64,000 nucleotides of DNA from Marinicella algicola (GTDB lineage: Bacteria > Pseudomonadota > Gammaproteobacteria > Xanthomonadales > Marinicellaceae), in NCBI RefSeq assembly GCF_028401385.1, contig NZ_JAQOMR010000001.1, positions 3,144,501 through 3,208,500 of the forward strand, read 5' to 3'. Position numbers and translations under genes: made by a program. Below the pieces are notes generated by a model. The model saw only the letters and a program-made list of their open reading frames with translations. It did not search any database and was not told where the DNA came from. This document shows positions 19,985 through 31,164 of the stretch, one piece after another; position 1 is the first letter of the stretch, and each line of letters opens with the position of its first letter.

Positions 19985-21482
19985 ATGAAAATCAGTTATC
20001 TAGCTGCCCTGACAACCGCCGTATTGATTTTTCAAATACCGTTGCAGGCTTTGGCCGAGGTCAGCGAAGCCGAACTGAAGTCCATTTCGATACCCGATAA
20101 GGTCGACACACAGATTGGCAGGCTGGAGTTTTTCGATGGCACCCCCACGGACAAGACCGTTGATCTGGTTTACGACAACCTTGATCGGATGCGCGGCGTC
20201 GAGGTCTTTCTGGATAATATCGGCGCGGTATCGATGTACAGCGTGCGCAAGGGGCTGGACGATGCCGGTGCCAAGGGGCGAACAGGATTGCGGTGTTCGA
20301 GGGCCTGATGGATTCCCAGACCCTTGTGGTCACAGCAAATACATCGACACTTTATGCCTACACCTACACCGACCTTGCCAGTGACGGGCCGACCGTTATC
20401 GAGGTTCCGCCTGGCATGCTCGGCTTTCTCGATGATGGATGGCAGCGCTTCGTCGGCAATATCGGTGTAACCGGGCCAGACAAAGGCAAGGGCGGCAAGT
20501 ATCTCGTTGTGCCACCCCATTATTCCGGCGAAATACCGGAAGGCTATTTCCTTCTGTCGCCGTCGACCAACCGGAATTTTCTGTTCCTGCGCGGCTCGAT
20601 AAAGGACGGACTGGAACCGGCTGTCAAGAACATCACCGCCGGACTGAAAGTCTATCCGCTGAAGGACGCGGCAAGCCCTGCTCCAACAGAATTCATTAAC
20701 GTGTCGGGCAAAGCTTTCAACACGGTCTTCCCCAGTGACTTCAGCTATTTTGAAAACCTCGACGCCGTTATTCAGGAAGAACCGATTGATGCCATCAGCC
20801 CTGAGGTGCGTGGTGCAATTGCGGCCATTGGCATCATCAAGGGACAACCATTTGCGCCGACCGAGCGCATGAAAAACTGCTCGGCGAAGCAAGCGATATC
20901 GCAAATGCCACCGCGCGGGTCATTACCTACCACCCCCGCATTTCCGGCGTGGAAATCTATCCCGACAGCACATGGTCGACGGCCTTTGCCAACAAGAACA
21001 CCAGTTTTGAAGCCGATGGCGCGATGGGGCTTGATGCCCGTGCCTTATATTACTTCAACGCCGGTGGCGTGACGCCAGCCATGGCGGTGACCAAGGCCGG
21101 TGCCGGTTCGGACTACGGACTGGCCATGCTTGATGCCGAAAAGAAGCCATTTGACGGCTCCAAGACCTATACGCTGCACTTGCCGCCAAATGTTCCGGTC
21201 AATGATTTCTGGGCAATGACACTCTACGATACCCAGACGCGATCAATGCTGCAGACCAGCCAGAAATTCCCGACCATTGGCAGCCAGTCGAAGGGCATCC
21301 AGCAAAATGCCGACGGTTCATACGAACTTTATTTCGCGCCTGAAGCACCAAAAGGCAAAGAAGGCAACTGGCTTCAGACCGTACCGGGGAAAAGCTGGTT
21401 CACGATCCTGCGCATGTATGGTCCGCTTGAGCCCTGGATCAACAAGAGCTGGCGACCGGGTGAAATCGAGCCGAGCAAATAG
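19985..21482 (+). CDS. Exported DUF1254/DUF1214 protein, copy 1, two frame breaks
   Basis: A secreted protein of unknown function, 499 residues after correction. Residues 1-24 are a signal peptide ending ALAEV. The N-terminal half is DUF1254 (GRLEFFDGTPTDKTVDLVYDNLDRMRG...), the C-terminal part DUF1214 (LHLPPNVPVNDFWAMTLYD, then NKSWRPGEIE). Breaks: the G run at 20275-20278 (should be five) and the A run at 20872-20876 (should be six). A short AAGG ribosome site precedes the ATG. The gene is closely related to the third copy 1.3 kb downstream, and their last about 135 bases are almost identical. First gene of an apparent AraC-controlled set. No catalytic motif is recognisable to me. Confidence 0.85.
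21337..21471 (+). repeat. Near-identical 135-base segment, copy 1 (3' end of DUF1254 gene 1)
   Basis: This segment matches 24121-24255 with only three differences, and the last 90 bases (21382-21471) are identical. It encodes the end of the DUF1214 domain. Upstream the two genes have diverged markedly, so the identity is local. Confidence 0.9.
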
Positions 21483-21549
21483 AACAGCACCGGAGCGTTC
21501 TTTGCCATTTTCAATATTTCCGCGAGCCTTTTGAAAGAGCCTGACCAAA

Positions 21550-22572
21550 ATGAAATATTTCGCAACATTTTCGCTTCTGCTCGCCTTTGCATTAAGCTTT
21601 ACGCCAATCGTTGCCGCCGCTGAAACAATCGTTGTCAATGTCGACAATTTTGACCGCGCGCAGACCGATATGGAATTTGACGGCATCATCGAAATGGCCG
21701 GTGGGATCAACAAGCTGCATAGCAACAGGACACCAACGCCGATTGATAAGCAGAATGTCATCCGGATGAACCGTGACACGCTCTATAGCCTCGGTGTCGT
21801 TGACATCTCGAAGGGTGCGACAATCACCATGCCAGAAGCAGGAAAGCGCTATATGTCACTGATGGTCATCAACAATGATGGCTACGTGAATGACGTTTTC
21901 TATGGTGCAGGTGCCCACAAGCTGACGATGGAAAAATTCGGCACACCAGTTGTTGGTCTTATTTTCCGCACACTCGTCAATGCCTCAGATGAGGCAGATC
22001 TTGTAGAAGCCCACAAGCTTCAGGATAAGATTGAAATATCGGCAGGATCAGACACGGCCTTCAAGATGCCGGACTATGACGAGACAAGCTACAAGGCGAC
22101 GCTTGAGCCCATTCTTGATCTTGCAAAGGGACTAAAGCGCTATGTGCACACTTTCGGATCAAAAGAAGATGTTGACCCGGTCCATTTTCTGATCGGAACA
22201 GCATCGGCCTGGGGCGGATTGCCTGACAAGGACGCTGTTTACATCAATGTTCAACCCGATCTGCCAGTCGGGGAATACGAGATCACGGTCAAGGATGTTC
22301 CGGTCAAGGGTTTCTGGTCGGTCAGTCTTTATGATGCGCAGGGTTATTTCAAGGAAAACGCCCTTCATGCCTACAACCTCAACAACCTGATCGCAAAGCC
22401 CAACAGCGATGGTTCTTACACCATCCGCTTTGGTGGCTGCGGCGAAGGCATTGAAAATTGCCTGCCGATCATGGACGGCTGGAACTATGCCGTGCGCATG
22501 TACGAACCGGAACAGGCTGTTCTCGACGGCAGCTACACATTCCCGGGACCACCCACACCCCGTTCAAAATAG
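21550..22572 (+). CDS. Exported DUF1254 protein, short form, copy 2
   Basis: An intact 340-residue protein with a signal peptide (MKYFATFSLLLAFALSFTPIVAAA). It carries a compact DUF1254 region (NRTPTPIDKQNVIRMNRDTLYSLGVVDISKGATITMPEAG in outline, about 60-105) and a DUF1214-like end (VKGFWSVSLYDAQGYF, then DGWNYAVRMYEPE). The family commonly occurs as such 330-350-residue forms beside about 500-residue forms. No good ribosome site is visible before the ATG, so translation may be coupled to the gene 67 bases upstream. Codon use is noticeably more A/T-rich than in the flanking metabolic genes, consistent with transfer. Function unknown. Confidence 0.85.
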   Translation: MKYFATFSLLLAFALSFTPIVAAAETIVVNVDNFDRAQTDMEFDGIIEMAGGINKLHSNRTPTPIDKQNVIRMNRDTLYSLGVVDISKGATITMPEAGKRYMSLMVINNDGYVNDVFYGAGAHKLTMEKFGTPVVGLIFRTLVNASDEADLVEAHKLQDKIEISAGSDTAFKMPDYDETSYKATLEPILDLAKGLKRYVHTFGSKEDVDPVHFLIGTASAWGGLPDKDAVYINVQPDLPVGEYEITVKDVPVKGFWSVSLYDAQGYFKENALHAYNLNNLIAKPNSDGSYTIRFGGCGEGIENCLPIMDGWNYAVRMYEPEQAVLDGSYTFPGPPTPRSK

Positions 22573-22761
22573 GTGGGTCGCCGGAGTACAACAGCACTGG
22601 GTCAAAACGGCGCACAATGCGCGGTTCTATCGATGGTTTGGCGATCATTGGCGGCAAGATCGCGTTTAAGCGGTGCCTTGCTATCCACAATTTCGATCAG
22701 CCAGGTGCGAACGACATGCATATTGCGAGGATATGCTGGTCAATTCATGAGGGGATGAAAC

Positions 22762-24266
22762 ATGGCAAGACAGGTATTAGCAAGAATAGCACCGGCCGCT
22801 GTTGCAGTTGCATTGGCAACGACAGCTTTTGCGCAAGTTTCCCAGCAGACACTGGACGCGATTTCCACGCCAGATAAGGTCGAAACGCCCGTTGGCACAT
22901 TTGGGTTCTTCGACGGTGTTCCAACCGACGCCTCCGTTGCCGCACTTTATGACAATCTCGACCGGATGCGCGCCGTTGAGGTCTTTTTAAACAATCAGGG
23001 CGCCGCGTCTCTGGCCTTTATGCGGTCAGGAAATGCAGAGATCGGCGCAAACCGTTCCAATAAGATTACTATATCCGAGAACCTGCTGGATTCGACGTCG
23101 CTTTATCTGACTGGCAACACCTCGACGCTTTACGCTCTAGGCTATCTGGATTTAAAGGCTGATGGGCCTTTGGTGGTTGAATTGCCGCCGGGCATGCTGG
23201 GCTTTTTCGACGATGCCTGGTTCAGATATGTCGAAGATCTGGGTCTTGTGGGCCCCGACAAGGGCAAGGGCGGTAAATATCTGCTGCTGCCACCCGGCCA
23301 TGATGGGACAATTCCCGACGGCTATTTCGTCGTCCACACCCCAACTTATAACAACTTGCTGTTTTTGCGTGGATCCATTGCCGACGGATTGGCCTCCGCC
23401 GTCGAAAACATCAAAACCAAGTTGAAAGTCTACCCGCTGTCAAAGATGGATGATCCCGACGAAACCGAATTCATCAATTTTTCGGGCATGAGCTACAATA
23501 CCGTTGCGCCGAGCGATCTCAGCTTTTTCGAAGGGCTGAACACAGTTGTTCAGGAAGAACCGATTGATGCAATCGGTGCGGAGACACGTGGACTTCTGGC
23601 ATCCATCGGCATCGTCAAGGGAAAACCGTTTCAGCCAAACGACCGCATGAAAAAGTTGCTGAGCGAGGCTGCCGCGATCGGCGATGCAACAGCCAGAGCC
23701 ATTACCTATAATCCGCGTATGAAGGGGGCGTTTATCTATCCTGATTCCGACAGTTCCTGGGTGATGGGCTACGCCAACAAGGATGTGTTTTTGACGTCGA
23801 CGGCGCCCGCAATCTCGACGCGCGAACGATGTTTTATTTCAATTATACTGGCGTAAGTCCTGCAATGGCGGTCACCAATCCGGGCAAAGGTTCGGATTAT
23901 GCGGTGGCATTTCGCGACGCAACCAAACAGGCCTTCGACGGCTCGAAAACCTATCGTCTGCACCTGCCGCCAGACGTGCCGGTGAATAATTTCTGGGCCG
24001 TGACAATGTACGACACCCAGACCCGCTCCATGTTGCAGACCAGCCAGACGTTTCCCACCGTCGGTAGTCAGTCTGACGGCATCAAGAAAAACACCGATGG
24101 TTCTTACGATGTTTATTTTGCGCCTGAAGCACCAGAAGGCAAAGAGGGCAACTGGCTTCAGACCATACCGGGGAAAAGCTGGTTCACGATCCTGCGCATG
24201 TATGGTCCGCTTGAGCCCTGGATCAACAAGAGCTGGCGACCGGGTGAAATCGAGCTGCTGAAATAG
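22762..24266 (+). CDS. Exported DUF1254/DUF1214 protein, copy 3, one frame break
   Basis: A paralogue of copy 1, 501 residues after correction, with a signal peptide (MARQVLARIAPAAVAVALATTAFA). Shared blocks with copy 1 include TPTDKT/VPTDAS, YDNLDRMR, NTSTLYA, PPGMLGF, GPDKGKGGKYL, QEEPIDAI and the DUF1214 end. The ATG follows GAGGGG by seven bases. The frame breaks at 23788-23792, where five T should be six, restoring DVFFDVDGARNLDARTMFYFN. The 189-base gap before it has no gene. Two long paralogues plus one short form in tandem suggest local duplication and possibly a multi-protein periplasmic complex (inference). Confidence 0.85.
24121..24255 (+). repeat. Near-identical 135-base segment, copy 2 (3' end of DUF1254 gene 3)
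   Basis: The partner of 21337-21471; direct orientation, 2,784 bases apart. Such a pair could mediate deletion of DUF1254 genes 2 and 3 by recombination, or mark a recent gene conversion. Confidence 0.9.
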
Positions 24267-24319
24267 ACCAGGGTGTGAGCAGCATAGTCGGGCGGTTGGA
24301 TTTCCATATGGAGACATGA

Positions 24320-25157
24320 ATGATGAGGATATTGCCACGTCACTTTGCTGCCGCTGTTCTCAGTCTTGCGGTTCCCGGTTGTGCCTTGGCTCAAGCGGCG
24401 CCAGCTGATGTAACGGCCCCGCAAAGCGCCGGCGACAGCGCTGATTTGGCGAAAAACTGTCAAACCCGATCGCTAACCTCATCAGCGTGCCGATACAATA
24501 CAACTACAATGATGGTTACGGCATCAGTGGGAATGGGCACCAAAGCTACATCAATTTTCAGCCCGTGATCCCAATCTCGATCAGTGAGGACTGGAATCTG
24601 ATTTCACGCACCATCATTCCGGTCGTTCGTCAGGACGGGGTGTCGGGCGGAAACTCAGAAGCTGGTTTGGGCAATACCCTTCAGAGCTTATTCTTTTCAC
24701 CCAAAGCCGCGACGCAGAACGGGGTGATCTGGGGGTAGGCCCGGTGATACAGGCGCCCACCGCCACTGATGACATTGCCCCCAACCAATGGGGCGCCGGC
24801 CTGACCGGTGTTGCCCTGAAACAAAGCGATGGATGGACAGTCGGAGGTTTGGCCAACCATGTCTGGTCGATCAACAACAATGATCAATATGGACAACAAT
24901 CGGCGACCTTCCTTCAGCCCTTTCTGTCTTATACCACGCCCAAGGCCACCTCGTTTACCTTGAACACCGAAAGCACCTATAACTGGCAGACAGAGGATTG
25001 GTCTGTGCCCATCAATTTCGTCGTCACGCAAGTGGTCAAAATTGGCAAGCAACCCGTCCAGTTTGGACTTGGCGCACGCTATTGGGCTGCTTCACCGGAT
25101 GGCGGCCCTCAGGGTTGGGGCGCACGTTTTCAGGTTACATTGCTGTTCCCGCAATAG
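24320..25157 (+). CDS. Putative outer-membrane beta-barrel protein (family often labelled neuromedin U), two frame breaks
   Basis: A 279-residue protein after correction. A signal peptide (MMRILPRHFAAAVLSLAVPGCALA) is followed by a domain starting LSNPIANLISVPIQYNYNDG. It is full of alternating polar and aromatic strands (INFQPVIPISISEDWNLISRT, WGVGPVIQAPTATDD, TFTLNTESTYNWQTEDW) and ends VTLLFPQ with a hydrophobic last residue class, as outer-membrane barrels do. Databases often call this family neuromedin U, a misleading name. Breaks: the A run at 24452-24456 (should be six) and the G run at 24731-24735 (should be six). Fifty-three bases after DUF1254 copy 3, it is probably the last gene of the set, and may give an outer-membrane pore or anchor for the periplasmic proteins (inference). 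Confidence 0.8.
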
Positions 25158-25412
25158 TCTGACGATCTGAGATGAGAAACCGCAGACTTTGTCGAGGCAG
25201 GTGTAAACGCACACATAAAGCGCACAAAATGGTGGTTTTTGGTTCCGATCTTATGCCGCCAGCTTCCTCGACCTGTTGACGGCTGGGTCGCCGAAGCACA
25301 ATAAGCACTGCCTTGGGGCTATCGTTGCAGAGTTTGAGAGCGCGTTTCGGTTCATGGGTCGCGATCTCGTCTTCATGCCCACGGAGCCGGCAGCGCATCA
25401 AAGGAGCAGCTC

Positions 25413-26338
25413 ATGGCAAGTCCTATCCTGTGTTTCGATATCGGCGGAACGTCTATCCGGGCAGCGACGGCTGTTGCGGGCGGGCGTCCGGGCCGGGTGA
25501 CCCGGTTCGATACACCGTCTGCCGACCGTATCGCCTTCATCGACCGGCTCGCAGGTTTTGCCAGCTCCCTTCCCGAACAACCGGCGGCCATAGCCATCTC
25601 GCTTGCGGGTGTGGTCAATCCGGAAACAGGAACGCTGATCGTTGCCAACATTCCGGCGATACATGGCACGGACCTGAAAAGCGATCTCGAAAAGCGGACG
25701 GAATCCCGGTCATTATCGCCAATGATGCTGATTGCTTCGCCATGGCCGAAGCCATTTTCGGCGCAGGCAAAGGGCACGAAATCGTGTTCGGGACAATTTT
25801 CGGCACCGGCGTCGGCGGCGGCCTCGTCAGCTGCGGCCGCCTGGTCAATGCCAGCGGCGGTGTTGCAGGAGAGTGGGGTCACGGGCCGGTGGTGCCAATG
25901 GTCGTCGGCGAAACGCGTATTCCGCACTTTGCCTGCGGCTGCGGCCTTGCGGGATGCCTCGACACCGTGGCCGGTGCACGTGGCCTGGAACACCTCCATG
26001 CTCATCTTAGCGGCGTTGAAGCAGAGGCCACCAGCATTCTCGCCGACTGGCACGCCGGACGACCCCGTGCACAGCACACCGTCGAAACCTTTCTGGCGCT
26101 CGTCGCCGGCCCGCTGGCCATGGCGGTCAATCTCACTGGTGCCACCATTGTGCCTGCCGGTGGCGGCCTTGCGCGCGACCACGCGCTGGTGAGGGCGCTC
26201 GACCGGTCGGTACGTCCCCTTACGCTCACAAGGCCATCGCATCCGCTTGTGGTGCCTGCCGAAAGCGGTGACGAACCAGGTCTTGTCGGCGCGGCTGTCA
26301 TCGGCTTTCAGGTGCTCAGCGATCGCTACTCGTCGTAA
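25413..26338 (+). CDS. ROK-family sugar kinase, one frame break
   Basis: A cytoplasmic ATP-dependent hexose or N-acetylhexosamine kinase, 308 residues when corrected. The phosphate-binding loop is CFDIGGTSIRAA at the N-terminus. The catalytic Asp lies in NDADCFAMAEA near residue 105, GTGVGGGLV follows, and the ROK zinc signature reads CGCGLAGCLDTVAG near 172. The break is at 25700-25701 (GG should be GGG), giving KRTGIPVIIANDAD. An AAGGAG site lies just before the ATG. It stands alone and its stop overlaps the convergent bcsB stop by 13 bases. Glucose and N-acetylglucosamine are both possible substrates; a nag locus lies 17 kb away. Confidence 0.87.
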
Positions 26339-28648
26339 CGGCCGAAACGGGTCAACATCGCCTTGGTCGCTATGCCGAGCAATACCGTGCCGATGACCAG
26401 TGCCAGCGAGAACGACATGGTGTTGGTCGAAAACCAGTTGGTCAACACCAGCCTTATATTGCTGATCGAAAACGGCGTGTCGAATATAAACACTGTCGCC
26501 CCGATGCCAACATTGTCGATCACCCCGTTATTGCGGTTGTAGGTGGTGACACGGCCCTGGACAGCATCCCAGTGCTGACGCTTTGTCAGCGCCCTCATGC
26601 CATTGGCGAGGTTCTCATGGGTTGGAGCGGCGATCAGCGTCCAGGCACCATCGTCGTTCGGGCTCGGCTCTTGCGCTATCATCATCGAAATCGAGTTCGG
26701 CGGCAGATAATCGGTATCCGGCCGCGGCAGGAACCGCAGGGTTTCGAATGACAGGTCGTAATTGCGCTTCAGGTATTTCTCGACCTCGAATATCCAGTTG
26801 TACCAGCCCGCAGTTACCGCCTCGTCCCACTCCTCGATCGTGGTCTCAGGCTCTGAATAATTGGCCTCGCCTCCGACCTGCTGGGTCCAAACGCTACGGC
26901 TTGTCTGGGAAATCTTGGTTTCTCTGAGAGCCTGTGCAGGGATCGTGCCGATGCTGCCAAGGAAAATTGCGTCACCATCACCAACATCCTCGATCGAATG
27001 CACCACATCAACCGGAATCTGGTGGCGCGCGGCATTGGCAAGCTTGGCTACGAAATCAGATGCCGCACCCATCGTGTCGCTGTTGAGGCTATCGATATAG
27101 AACGGGATCCGATCCTCGTGGCGCGCATAAGGGAATGCCGTACCGCTTGTGGCCCAGAGGTTGGGCACCTGAGCAACCCGACCGAAATCGGGCATTTCGA
27201 ATTCGCTGGTATCGAACACGGCAAAACGCGGCGTATCGTCCGCGGTCGCTCCCGGCAGGCAGGCCGCATCTTCGCGCGTCAGAAGCGATGCCTCCAGCAC
27301 AATCTTGTTCACACCCGGTCTCAGATGCCGCATGGTGAACCGGACCGGCGTACGCCGCAGCACGGCACCGTTGACCGTGCTGATCGGCCAGGTCGCTGCA
27401 AGCTGGTCGTTCACGAACACATGAAGCCGGCTGCCAGGCAGAACGATCGGTCCGTAAGCCGCATCGAGAAGCAGCCGCGCCTCGCCATAGGCATCGGCAT
27501 AGAAATCGGCAGGCAGCCCGATGGCGAATTCAGCCCGGAAGCTGCGACCGGAGAATTCCTGGGTTGGAATGCCGAGTTGTTCAAATGTCAGCACGCGATG
27601 TCCGGTGAGAAGCTGGGTATCCTGTTTACGCCAGGAATGGGTCGAATAGGCCTCGTCCTTCATGGCCGCACTGCGGGCTGCAGGCGCGGTGATGCCGTCG
27701 ATCAGCGGACCGATCCGCTGCCAGGACGGCGCCACCAGAACGAGTACACTCTGACCGAGCTTATTGGTGGAAATGAAGCGCGCCGACTGCGTAGTACCAA
27801 TATCCGGCAGCGCATCACCCAGAATCGGGCGCAATTCAGCCGGTGTACCGACATAGACGGGCAGTACGCCGGACGCAAACTTCACCGGCTCGGACTTCGA
27901 ATATGTGAAGAAGGTATTCGGCATATCCGACAGAAGTGCGAGTCCCTGGGCGAGTTCCAACATCGGATCGGAGGCAATCGTTTCGCTCAGAGCCGGTGCC
28001 ACGATGTGAAAATGTGTACGGCCCAGCGCATCCACACCGACGGCACGAATATCCTCGGTGCTGGACATCATTCCGGCATCAGGGCTGTCGAACATAAGAA
28101 AGGTCCGCTCGGGATCGATATCGGTCCACAGATCATAGGTGGAATCGAGGCCGCAATCAGTCCGGTGTCGCTGCTTGATCTTGAAGGAAACGATATTGTA
28201 GCCGGGTTCGAGAATACCGGCGGGCACATCGAAACGCAGGTCGGACTGGCGCTCGGATGATGATAGCGGAGGCCGGGCGACCTCCACATTGTTGAACGAA
28301 ATGGTCAGTCGTGAAAACTCAGGCGCTACGAAAATCGAGTTCTGGTAGCCGATATTGAATTTCGTTGCCGACCGCGCCTGCTCCTCGGTCAGATACATCG
28401 ACCAGGAGCGTTCCACGTTTTCCCTTCGAGGCGCATCTCGTCAGCGGGAATGACATAGCGGAAAAACGGTACGCTTTCCGCCGTCGTGGCAGCGCTTGCC
28501 TGCGCCGGCTGCTGCGGTTGCAAGGGCTCAGCAGCCATTGGCGGCGGCCCTGAACCATCGCCCCCATATCGAACGGTGCGACCGCCTGCGCGGCGGCCAA
28601 CCCGGAACCGGTCAGGAACAGAATAACGACAAGCAGAATCCGTCTCAT
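26326..28648 (-). CDS. bcsB: Cellulose synthase periplasmic subunit BcsB, two frame breaks
   Basis: The periplasmic, inner-membrane-anchored partner of BcsA that guides the glucan chain. 774 residues after correction, near the usual 750-800. The signal peptide is MRRILLVVILFLTGSGLAAA. Two carbohydrate-binding/flavodoxin-like repeats follow, and the C-terminal anchor helix near residues 745-765 (FSLALVIGTVLLGIATKAML) contacts BcsA. Breaks: 28548-28550 (three should be four) and 28418-28421 (four should be five), both near the N-terminus, so the uncorrected gene looks as if it lacks its signal peptide. Its ATG overlaps the bcsA stop (TGATG), so the two are translationally coupled. It is the last minus-strand gene of the locus; no bcsZ follows. 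Confidence 0.92.
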
Positions 28649-30834
28649 CAGCTCTTGCCCTTCCCCGAACCGGAGCGCCGCCGGTATTGGGCTGGTATTT
28701 TCCGATAAAATAGCTCATCCCGCGTCCCATTTGCCGAACCGACATTTTGATGAACCAGAAGGTACCGGCAAGTGTGCCGGGATCATTCTTGCGCGACTGC
28801 AACAGTTGCTGCCAACGCTCCGAATTGGCGAACATGAGATCGGATATGACCGAACTATGCAGGCTGCTGACCGGTGCATAACGACAGCCGACCATGGCCA
28901 GTTCGCCAAGCGAACGTGCGTGCCGGATCATAACCGGCACTTCGCCGGGATCACCCCTTTGTACGGTTCGACACGCAACAGCGCATGCGTTCCCGGGCGC
29001 AACCGGTCGAGATCGCGCACCTGGACCTGAAGACCGGCGCCGGCGGTCGCAACATCCTCGATGGTCCCGCGATAGACACTGTCGCCGATCACAAGTTCAC
29101 AGCGCCGAGACATCTTCACACGACGTGATTTCTGCCGCTCTCCGACCTCTGAGACCACGCCCAGAGCTGCAGCCGTCAAGAACAGGTTCAGGAAGTTCCA
29201 GCCCCCACAACCCAGGTGACCCCCGCCAGATAAGGCTCGGCATAAAGCCTGTAAGCCATCATCACCATGGCGGCCACGAAGACGAAGAAAATGATGAAGA
29301 AGGGCCGGCTGATCTCCGAAAGCCGGCTGTGCTCGATCGACTCATCCTTGGCCGTAACCTTGAAAGACGGTTTCCTTGGATTGAGGATGGCGGAGACCAC
29401 GGCGGGCATCAGATGCACCGTCTGGATATATTCATAGAGCTCGGAGATCCAGGGCCACCGGAACTGACCGAACAGATAGTTCTGGATCAGCATGTTTACG
29501 ATCAGATAGGACAGCGTATAGGCCAGAAACTCCCCACCTGACGCATCGAAGATCTGCAGGCCGAAGAACAGATAGCACAGTGGTGCGATCATGAATGAAG
29601 CGCGCGCGAAGGGGAACAGCCAGAACAGGTTTGACGACATGTAGCAAAGGCGCTGTGGCAGGGTGAGACCGCGCAACAGAAGCGGAAACTTGAAGCGCAG
29701 GATCTGCATCATGCCCTGTGCCCAGCGGCTTCTCTGGCCGATGAAACTCGAGAAGGTTGCGGGCTGCAGGCCGGCGATCAGCGGCCGGTCCACATAGACG
29801 CTGTTCCAGCCATTGGAGTGTAGTTCGACGGCGGTTTCGCAATCTTCCGTGATCGACACGCCGGAAAAACCGTTCACCGAGTTCAAAGCCTCACGCCGCA
29901 GCACCGCTGCCGACCCGCAGAAGAACGAGGCGTTCCACTTGTCGAGACCGCGCTGGATAATGCCGTAGAACATCTCGTTCTCGCTGGGCATCAGCTCGTA
30001 GGTTCGCAGATTTCGCTCCAGCGGGTCGGGATTGATGAAGAAGTGCGGCGTCTGGACGAGGAATAGCTTGGGATCTTCGAGGAAGTAGCCGACCGTTTCC
30101 TGCAGGAAATCATTCGTCGGCGCGTGGTCGGCATCGAACACCACGATGAGATCGCCGGTGGTGAACTGCAGAGCATGATTCATGTTGCCCGCCTTGGCAT
30201 GCTCATTGCGCGGCCGGGTGATGTAACCGACGCCCAGTTCTGCGGAGAGCTGCCTCAGCTCGCGGTGGCGGGTCTGGGCGAGGCTTGCCTCCACCAAATT
30301 CTTGGAATTGCGCTTCTGCTCCGATCCACCGTCGTCAAGAAGGTAAACCTTCAGCTTTTCAGGCGGATAATCCATAGCCTTGGCGGCGGCCAGCGTATTG
30401 GCCAGCAGCGTTGCATCCTCGTTATAGGATGGCACAAAGACATCGACATAGGGCAGTTCGCCTTCGAGCTTGCCCCAGCGCGGACGCACCGGCAGCGGAA
30501 AGGCCACCACGAAAAGGCTGAGTGCGAGCATGCCGACGGAAAACATTTCCGCGCAGTAAAGCATAACACCAGGAATGAAGTTCTGCAGTTCGGTGATAGG
30601 CGGAAGCGTACTCGTTGTTCGCCAGAACACGTAACGTAGGACGATGGAGGTGCCGAAAGCCAACGCGATCAAACGCCAATTGCCTTCCGCGTGCATTTGT
30701 TTGAGCACCATCATGACCGCGACGGCAACGACGCTGACCACGATCTGCGTGCGCAGGTCGATCGGCAGGGTAACAAGACCCAGCACGAAGATCGACGTTA
30801 CGATCCAAGATATGACAATCGCTGCCCTACGCAT
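28648..30834 (-). CDS. bcsA: Cellulose synthase catalytic subunit BcsA, three frame breaks
   Basis: The processive family 2 glycosyltransferase that polymerises UDP-glucose and exports the chain. 729 residues after correction, as in Agrobacterium-type enzymes. About eight membrane helices surround the catalytic domain. The D,D,D,Q-x-x-R-W set is visible: LLDDGG, VFDADHAPTNDF, SITEDCE and IGQRSRWAQG. The PilZ-like c-di-GMP module starts near residue 575 with an arginine-rich switch (RQKSRR) and the D-x-x-x-x-G motif in EDVATAGAG. Breaks: 29202-29206 (five should be six), near 28943 (one base short) and 28698-28701 (four should be five). Without correction the PilZ part appears as separate small proteins. 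AGGAAGG precedes the ATG. Confidence 0.93.
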
Positions 30835-31153
30835 CCGGCAACACCCTTCCTAAAGGCTGGTGTGAGTATTTCTTAAACCTATACGAAAGAAACCTAAGAA
30901 TTGTTTTCCTCCGCGGCCGTTTTCCGGAGAAAGACGAAACCAAGCTCGCAAGCTGCGCATCTCCAACCATCATATGCGATGCGATAGACGGTTCCTGAAC
31001 TGAATGAAAGGCTCTTGCACAAGATTCGCATTCCACGCTGTTTGGCGGCATATCGGCCTTTCGATGGGCACATAAACGGTCCTGCCCGCAACCTGCAAGC
31101 ATCAGGACCGAAACAGTTTGTCGGCCAGTATTGCATAATTCGACCGCACGGAG
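30835..31153. other. Intergenic region bcsN-bcsA, no gene supported
   Basis: About 320 bases separate the bcsN end from bcsA on the minus strand. They include an AT-rich part near bcsA (about 30865-30905) that could hold a bcsA promoter. I see no coding frame, no RNA gene and no clear terminator. Confidence 0.35.
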
Positions 31154-31164
31154 CTATTCACAGC

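Noticed and set aside
28319..29179. Separate small PilZ protein and separate BcsA tail protein
   Set aside because: They are the C-terminal part of BcsA displaced by three single-base losses; the corrected frame is continuous to a stop that overlaps the bcsB start.
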